A stretch of DNA of 64,000 bases from contig QGNP01000001.1 in the NCBI GenBank assembly GCA_003228125.1, forward strand, positions 1 to 64,000, written 5' to 3'. Shown in pieces: positions 58,510 to 64,000 of this stretch. The position numbers and the translations under genes are program-made. Below the pieces are notes generated by a model that was given only the letters and a program-made list of their open reading frames with translations, ran no database searches and was not told the DNA's origin. Each line of letters opens with the position of its first letter. Within the stretch, counting starts at the first letter, position 1. This stretch comes from Chloroflexota bacterium (GTDB lineage: Bacteria; Chloroflexota; Dehalococcoidia; UBA2979).

Positions 58510-59952
58510 ATGATTAGTTCAAAATCACCATCTCAAATTTTAAACGTAGTACTTATTTCTTTATATGATCTTGGCCATCAGCCACTTTCAATTGCTTCAG
58601 CAGCTGCCTTGCTTAAAGAGTATAATTGCAATATAGAAATTATCGAATTATCTAATTTAAAAATAGCGAAAGAATCTATTAAGAATGCAGAATTAATTTT
58701 ACTTTCTGTTCCAATGCATACTGCCGCACGTATGGCAGTTAAACTGGTACCTGAATTGAGAAAAATTAATTCTGATGCACATATATCTATATTTGGACTT
58801 TATGCATTGCATTTGCAAGATGCTTTAGATGAAAGAATAATTGATTCTGCAATTTCTGGAGAGTTTGAATCATCTCTTAAAGTTTTAGTTGAAGAATTAC
58901 TCACTAATCAAAAAGAAGATGATCGGTCTATTAATAGTTGGATAAGTCCAAAAATAAGTTTTGAAAGACAAATTTTCTTAACTCCTTCTAGAGAAAATTT
59001 GCCACCATTAGAACAGTATGCAAAAATGTCGATTAACAATAGTGAAAAACTTACTGGCTATATTGAAACGAGTCATGGCTGTGCCCATTCTTGTCCTCAT
59101 TGTCCAGTTACGGCAGTTTATCAAGGAAAATTTAGAATAGTAGATAAGAAATCAATATTGAAAGATGTAGATAATTTGATAAAAATAGGAGCGGAACATT
59201 TTACTTTTGGTGATCCTGATTTTTTTAATGCTCCTAAGCATTCTCTTGATATAGCATCATCAATAAAGAAAAAATATCCTCATATAACTTTTGATGCAAC
59301 TATAAAAGTTGAACATATTTTGGAACATAAAGATTTAATTAAAAAATTAAAAGACATGGGATTTTTGTTTATTATATCTGCATTTGAATCAACAAATAAT
59401 CATGTATTAAATAAGCTTGAAAAAGGACATTTATTTAATGACATGCAACTTGCTATTGATATTTGCAAGAGCAGTAATTTGATTATTAAGCCAACATGGA
59501 TTCCATTTACGCCATGGATGCAATTTTCTGATTATCCTGTTCTGATTAATTTTATAATTAAGAATGATTTAATGAATTTAATTTCTCCAGTACAATATGG
59601 CATTAGACTTTTAATACCTAAGCTATCCACTTTAGTTTCTCAATTGAATGAAGATGGCATCAGCATAACTTATTCTAAAGAAAAATTGACATATGAGTGG
59701 GATCATTTAGATCCTAACGTTGATATTTTATTTGAAGAAATTACAAATTTAATTAATAAAGATATAAATACGGAAGAATTAAGCACTAATTTTTTTGATG
59801 ACATTTACAATTTAGTACAATCAAAGACAAACAATTCAATGCTGCCTTATCAAATTATTAATCATGAGACAGTTGGTTCTACAGAAGATTGGTATTGTTG
59901 TGCTGAACCAACAAATAGACAAATTTTATCTGTAGATTCTATTTTAAATTAG
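58510..59952 (+). CDS. Radical SAM protein with C-terminal CCAEP tail (CUAEP/CCAEP-tail type)
   Basis: Cluster motif GYIETSHGCAHSCPHCPV (CX3CX2C); tail WYCCAEPTNRQIL; ATG at 58510 just after the NifU stop preferred over tracked 58447. Confidence 0.85.
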   Translation: MISSKSPSQILNVVLISLYDLGHQPLSIASAAALLKEYNCNIEIIELSNLKIAKESIKNAELILLSVPMHTAARMAVKLVPELRKINSDAHISIFGLYALHLQDALDERIIDSAISGEFESSLKVLVEELLTNQKEDDRSINSWISPKISFERQIFLTPSRENLPPLEQYAKMSINNSEKLTGYIETSHGCAHSCPHCPVTAVYQGKFRIVDKKSILKDVDNLIKIGAEHFTFGDPDFFNAPKHSLDIASSIKKKYPHITFDATIKVEHILEHKDLIKKLKDMGFLFIISAFESTNNHVLNKLEKGHLFNDMQLAIDICKSSNLIIKPTWIPFTPWMQFSDYPVLINFIIKNDLMNLISPVQYGIRLLIPKLSTLVSQLNEDGISITYSKEKLTYEWDHLDPNVDILFEEITNLINKDINTEELSTNFFDDIYNLVQSKTNNSMLPYQIINHETVGSTEDWYCCAEPTNRQILSVDSILN

Positions 59953-61172
59953 GATAGCGTTATTTTAATTTGAGCATTAGCTTTTTGCAATGATTTTATT
60001 ATGCCTTTTTTAGATTTTCCCTCCGCAAAAATAAAACCAATATATATATTTGCTTTAGGAAGTTTTTGTATTTTTTGATTTTTGTGTACTGTGATTTGAA
60101 TATCTGTTATATTTTTTATTTTTTTTGCTTCATCTATCCCAGATATTGATTCAATAGTTCCTTCGTGAATAGTTGGTATCATCATTACTGCAGTCAATGT
60201 TTGTTTATTTTTAGCACTAAATTTATTTCCTAATGCATTATTAAGTATTATTTCTTCAAGAGTAATGTTGTTTTCAAATTGTATAATCCTTGCACATAAG
60301 CCACCAATTGATCTTGCGCCGACATCTATTGGATAGATGCCTGTTTTATTAACTCTATATTCGATATGAACAGGGCCTTCATTAATTCCAATAGCTTCGA
60401 TTGTTTTCTGTGAAGTTTGAATTATTTGATTAATAAAATGACTAGTACAAAGCGGCATTGATAAATATATTGTTTCTTCAAAATAAGGACCTGTTAATGG
60501 TTTTGGTTTTTGAAATACTGCGAGCAACTTAAACCTTTTTTGTTCAACAATTCCTTCTACTGCATATTCTTTTCCTGGCATGTAATTTTGAATAAGAATG
60601 TTTTCTTTTTCAAAGGCGTTATTGCATTCATTCTTGAGTTCATTTTGTAATAAATTAAATAAAAAATTTTTGTTTTTTATGAATTCAATTTTATTATTAA
60701 CCCTTATAACTCCTCTACTTGATGACAAGCCAAGAGGTTTAATAACTGATGGGTATTTAATCTTATTTTTTTGATTTTTATTATTATTTATTAGAAAAAA
60801 ATTAGAATCTATTAAATTATTTCTAAATAAAAGGATATTTAATATATATTTATTTTTTGTCGCGCTAACAGATTCAAATGAACTGTGATTTATGTTTAAT
60901 TTTTTTGAAGCTAAGCTTGCTAACAATACTCCTTGATCGTCTACGGCTAAAATTTTGTCAATTTTTTTTTGTATTGAAAAATTATATATTTTTGTAGTTG
61001 ATAATTTTAGTTTATGAAAATCAAGCATGAGATAACGATCTGGTAACTTTTGACTAAGTGCCTGCGTTTGATCAGTACCTATAACTATATTAATTTTTAT
61101 TTTTAGAGCAGCAACAATAAAGTCATTTGCCCTATAAGTGTTACCTGGTAATAGCAGAAGTATTCTTTTCAT
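59949..61172 (-). CDS. ATP-grasp domain protein
   Basis: YPSVIKPLGLSSSRGVIRVNN, LIQNYMPGKEYAVEGIV, GPVHIEYRVNKTGIYPIDVGARSIGGLCARI. Confidence 0.85.
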   Translation of the reverse strand: MKRILLLLPGNTYRANDFIVAALKIKINIVIGTDQTQALSQKLPDRYLMLDFHKLKLSTTKIYNFSIQKKIDKILAVDDQGVLLASLASKKLNINHSSFESVSATKNKYILNILLFRNNLIDSNFFLINNNKNQKNKIKYPSVIKPLGLSSSRGVIRVNNKIEFIKNKNFLFNLLQNELKNECNNAFEKENILIQNYMPGKEYAVEGIVEQKRFKLLAVFQKPKPLTGPYFEETIYLSMPLCTSHFINQIIQTSQKTIEAIGINEGPVHIEYRVNKTGIYPIDVGARSIGGLCARIIQFENNITLEEIILNNALGNKFSAKNKQTLTAVMMIPTIHEGTIESISGIDEAKKIKNITDIQITVHKNQKIQKLPKANIYIGFIFAEGKSKKGIIKSLQKANAQIKITLS

Positions 61173-61256
61173 TATTCTTCACATTTTCCTGCATCTTGTT
61201 TATAATTCATATATAGTTTATTAAAAATTTATATTTAATATAATAGAAAGTGAATC

Positions 61257-62189
61257 ATGACAAATTTTAATTCCTTAGTTTTACCTTCAACTTTAAAACT
61301 TGAGTCAGGCAATAATGCGAATGCATTTTATGATATCCATCCTGGTCCGCTAGGAAACTATCAAGTTATATTTACTAATGATGATGTTAATAGATGGGCA
61401 AGAATTTATGAAGATAGATTTCCATGGGCACCTAATGAAAATTCTATTTTATCAAATGTTGCTCCTGCATCTATTTTTTATTATCCTAGCATGAATGCTT
61501 TGAAGCCAATTAGATATTTTGGTGAAAAACCCAATGATCCAAATCCACAAGTATCCGGTCCTGGTGGCTTAGCAAGAATGTGGATGGAATTACATGGGCC
61601 TATTCCAATAGGAAAAAAAATCGATATTGATGCAAAAGTTACTGATAAATATCAAAGGCGGGGCATTGGGTATACTGAGTGGGGACTTGACGCTTATATT
61701 GATGGTGAATTAATACATAAGCATCGTAAATCTTGGGCGACTACAGTATCTAAAGAAGAACTTGTAAAATGGCCAGAAAAAGCTAGTTCACCTAGGCCGC
61801 CAGAAATGAATGAAAATAGTAAAATTTTGGGGACATTAGAATATGTTACTTCTCAAGAACATGTTGACGACCTTGAAGGACCAGGTGAAATTAATAATCA
61901 CACTGATGTACAGGCTGCGCTCGCAAATGGAGATCCTGCTCCTAGAGCTCAAGGCGCGCTTGCTTTTGGCTTGCTTTCGAGATTAATGTGTGAAGAAATT
62001 GGAGATAAATTTTATCTTTCAGGAACTTTAGACATTAAATTTGTTAATAATGTTTTTGCCGGTGACACCCAAAAAGCTAAAGGTGCATTTATAGAAAAAA
62101 ATGAAGACAATATAAATATTTATAGAGTTTGGACAGAAAATCAATCAGGTGCATTGACAGCTATTGGTACTGCTACAGTTAAAGATTAG
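61257..62189 (+). CDS. MaoC/hotdog-like dehydratase family protein
   Basis: Two-part hotdog-like layout: IFTNDDVNRWARIYEDRFPW...GPGGLARMWMELHGPIPIGKKI; ALAFGLLSRLMCEEIGDKFYLSGTLDIKFVNNVFAGD. Confidence 0.65.
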   Translation: MTNFNSLVLPSTLKLESGNNANAFYDIHPGPLGNYQVIFTNDDVNRWARIYEDRFPWAPNENSILSNVAPASIFYYPSMNALKPIRYFGEKPNDPNPQVSGPGGLARMWMELHGPIPIGKKIDIDAKVTDKYQRRGIGYTEWGLDAYIDGELIHKHRKSWATTVSKEELVKWPEKASSPRPPEMNENSKILGTLEYVTSQEHVDDLEGPGEINNHTDVQAALANGDPAPRAQGALAFGLLSRLMCEEIGDKFYLSGTLDIKFVNNVFAGDTQKAKGAFIEKNEDNINIYRVWTENQSGALTAIGTATVKD

Positions 62190-62204
62190 TTATATTAAGA
62201 GATT

Positions 62205-62238
62205 AAGAGGATAGTTATATTAATATAACTATCCTCTT
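62205..62238. repeat. 34-bp perfect palindrome at a convergent gene junction
   Basis: AAGAGGATAGTTATATT|AATATAACTATCCTCTT; overlaps the last codons and stop of the minus-strand gene. Confidence 0.95.
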
Positions 62239-63485
62239 GGCAAACCTAAGCCACGAGTAGCAATAATATTTCTCTGTATTTCATTTGTTCCGCCAGCAAT
62301 AGTTCGTGAGATGCTATGTACGGAATTTTGAGTAAATCTAGCATTCATCGGTGCCCATTTAGATAAAGAATCCCATATTTGTGCGTACAAGCCAAACGTT
62401 TTCATTCCTGTTTGTTGAAGTTGCTGTTGTACGCTAGCTCCGAAAACTTTTGATGTTGAAGCTTCATAATTAGGTATTTGATCTGCTGCTTGCATAGAAA
62501 TAATTCTCATAGCAAAGTTGTTAAGTACTTCTGCTTCTATAAAATGATCTACTATTTTATTTTTTACAGACGCCCTATCTTTTACTGTAGATTTTTTTAC
62601 ACCTTCTTCAGTTTTTAAAAATTTTATAAGTGATTGAATATCTTTTTTAAGCTCAACTGCACCTGTAATATTAGAACGTTCATAATCTAATAAAGTCATT
62701 CCAACATACCAACCTCTATTTTCTTCACCTACTCTTCTTGAAATTGGAATTTTAACATCAGTATAAAATGATTCGTTAGTGGCATGTTCCCATCCACCAC
62801 TAATAAGAGGCCTTACTTCTACTCCATTTTCTCTAGTATCAGCTAACACGAAGGTAATACCACGATGCTTAGGTGCTTCAGGATCTGTTCTTACAAGCAT
62901 AAAAAACCATGTTGCTTTATGTCCCTGTGATGTCCATATTTTTTGACCATTTACTATATAGTTATCACCATCTTTTACTGCTCTTGTTTGCAAAGATGCA
63001 AGATCTGAACCTGCGCCAGGTTCAGAATAACCTTGAGCCCATAATATATCTCCATTAAGAGTTTTTGGTAAAAATTCTTTTTTTTGCTCTTCTGTACCAT
63101 GATGAATAAGTGTTGGTCCTAACATTGCTACGCCAGAACCTCCTACTAATGGAGCACCATTTAAAGCTAATTCTTGCTTAAATATAAATTGTTCCATTGA
63201 AGAAAGCCCGCCGCCTCCATATTCCTTTGGCCAATGAGGAGCAGACCAACCATTTTCTGCCAAAGCTTCAGCCCATTCTTTAGCACCTTTTTTAGCTTCA
63301 TCTGAACCAAGCGCTAGATCATGTTGCCAGTCTTCATGATATTGAATACCATTTTCATCAGCTTGAAGTGCTGTTCCTGCTGGTTTTTTAGATTTTTCTC
63401 TATAATATTGAGGCAATCTATCTTTAATAAAATTTTGCACTGCTGCACGAAAATTATTTTGTTCTTTTGTGTCTTCCCAGTTCAT
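62229..63485 (-). CDS. Acyl-CoA dehydrogenase family protein
   Basis: WPKEYGGGGLSSMEQFIFKQELALNGAP, WAQGYSEPGAGSDLASLQTRAVKDGDNYIVNGQKIWTSQGHKATW, RTIAGGTNEIQRNIIATRGLGLPRG. Confidence 0.95.
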   Translation of the reverse strand: MNWEDTKEQNNFRAAVQNFIKDRLPQYYREKSKKPAGTALQADENGIQYHEDWQHDLALGSDEAKKGAKEWAEALAENGWSAPHWPKEYGGGGLSSMEQFIFKQELALNGAPLVGGSGVAMLGPTLIHHGTEEQKKEFLPKTLNGDILWAQGYSEPGAGSDLASLQTRAVKDGDNYIVNGQKIWTSQGHKATWFFMLVRTDPEAPKHRGITFVLADTRENGVEVRPLISGGWEHATNESFYTDVKIPISRRVGEENRGWYVGMTLLDYERSNITGAVELKKDIQSLIKFLKTEEGVKKSTVKDRASVKNKIVDHFIEAEVLNNFAMRIISMQAADQIPNYEASTSKVFGASVQQQLQQTGMKTFGLYAQIWDSLSKWAPMNARFTQNSVHSISRTIAGGTNEIQRNIIATRGLGLPRG

Positions 63486-63620
63486 TTTTGTACCAATCTA
63501 TTGTTTTTTTTCAGATAAATTTTTCAATATTTTAAAAATTAATTATTATTAAAATAGAATTCTATTATACTAGATAAGTTGCAAATTTTAAAATAGTAGA
63601 CACATTTATAAAGGTTAATT

Positions 63621-64000
63621 ATGAACATTGTTATATTCTCTGGAGGAGTTGGTGGAGCAAGATTTTTATATGGATTAAAGGATTACAAAGGTATTGCTCA
63701 AATTAATTGTACTGTTATTTCTAATGTAGGGGATGATTTTTTTTGGAATGGATTGAAGATTTGCCCTGACATAGATACTGTGATTTATCACTTAACTGAT
63801 CAATCTGGAAAATTTGGATGGGGAATTAAGGATGATTCCTTCGAAGTCCTTTCAAATATAAAGTTTTTAGGATTAGATAGTTGGTTTAAAATTGGCGACA
63901 AAGATATGTCTACGCATTTATATAGAACTAAATTATTAGCTGAGGGAAAAACATTATCTGATGTTACTCAGAGTATTAGTGATCTTTATGGGTGTTCTTT
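63621..64000 (+). CDS. cofD: 2-phospho-L-lactate transferase (coenzyme F420 biosynthesis), truncated at window end
   Basis: My translation from ATG 63621: MNIVIFSGGVGGARFLYGLKDYKG...VISNVGDDFFWNGLKICPDIDTVIYHLTDQ...WFKIGDKDMSTHLYRTKLLAEGKTLSDVT; not in the supplied ORF track because it runs off the end. Confidence 0.88.
   Translation, partial: MNIVIFSGGVGGARFLYGLKDYKGIAQINCTVISNVGDDFFWNGLKICPDIDTVIYHLTDQSGKFGWGIKDDSFEVLSNIKFLGLDSWFKIGDKDMSTHLYRTKLLAEGKTLSDVTQSISDLYGCS

Overview
AT-rich bacterial chromosomal window, densely packed, with no transposase, integrase, phage module, CRISPR array or rRNA operon recognised. I support about 55 protein-coding genes, 2 tRNAs (Lys-TTT and Arg-TCT, both minus strand with encoded CCA) and a TPP riboswitch upstream of a thiBPQ-like thiamine ABC transporter. 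Core genes include a fused accD-accA, ilvD, murB, pyrE, lepB, dcd, ribD-ribE-ribBA-ribH, dnaN and a class II photolyase. The truncated right-edge gene is cofD (F420 biosynthesis). Together with two LLM-type flavin/F420 oxidoreductases, two tandem PPOX-family proteins and a DUF3090 protein, this suggests a streamlined marine Chloroflexota (SAR202-like) genome; that lineage is inference only. The right half (about 40-63 kb) is a catabolic region rich in CaiB/BaiF CoA-transferases, acyl-CoA dehydrogenases, Dabb/NIPSNAP proteins, MmgE/PrpD and a hydantoin-racemase-like protein. Best leads: (1) a CCAEP-tailed radical SAM protein next to a NifU-domain protein; (2) CoA-transferases in which some domains lack the catalytic Asp, including an 805-aa tandem fusion; (3) a 630-bp intergenic region with a 52-codon frame interrupted by an in-frame UAG inside a perfect hairpin, followed by mutually exclusive terminator hairpins; (4) a TPP riboswitch whose P1 helix abuts a U-tract; (5) a 17-bp inverted repeat bracketing the start codon of a cation/proton antiporter; (6) a 34-bp perfect palindrome between convergent genes.
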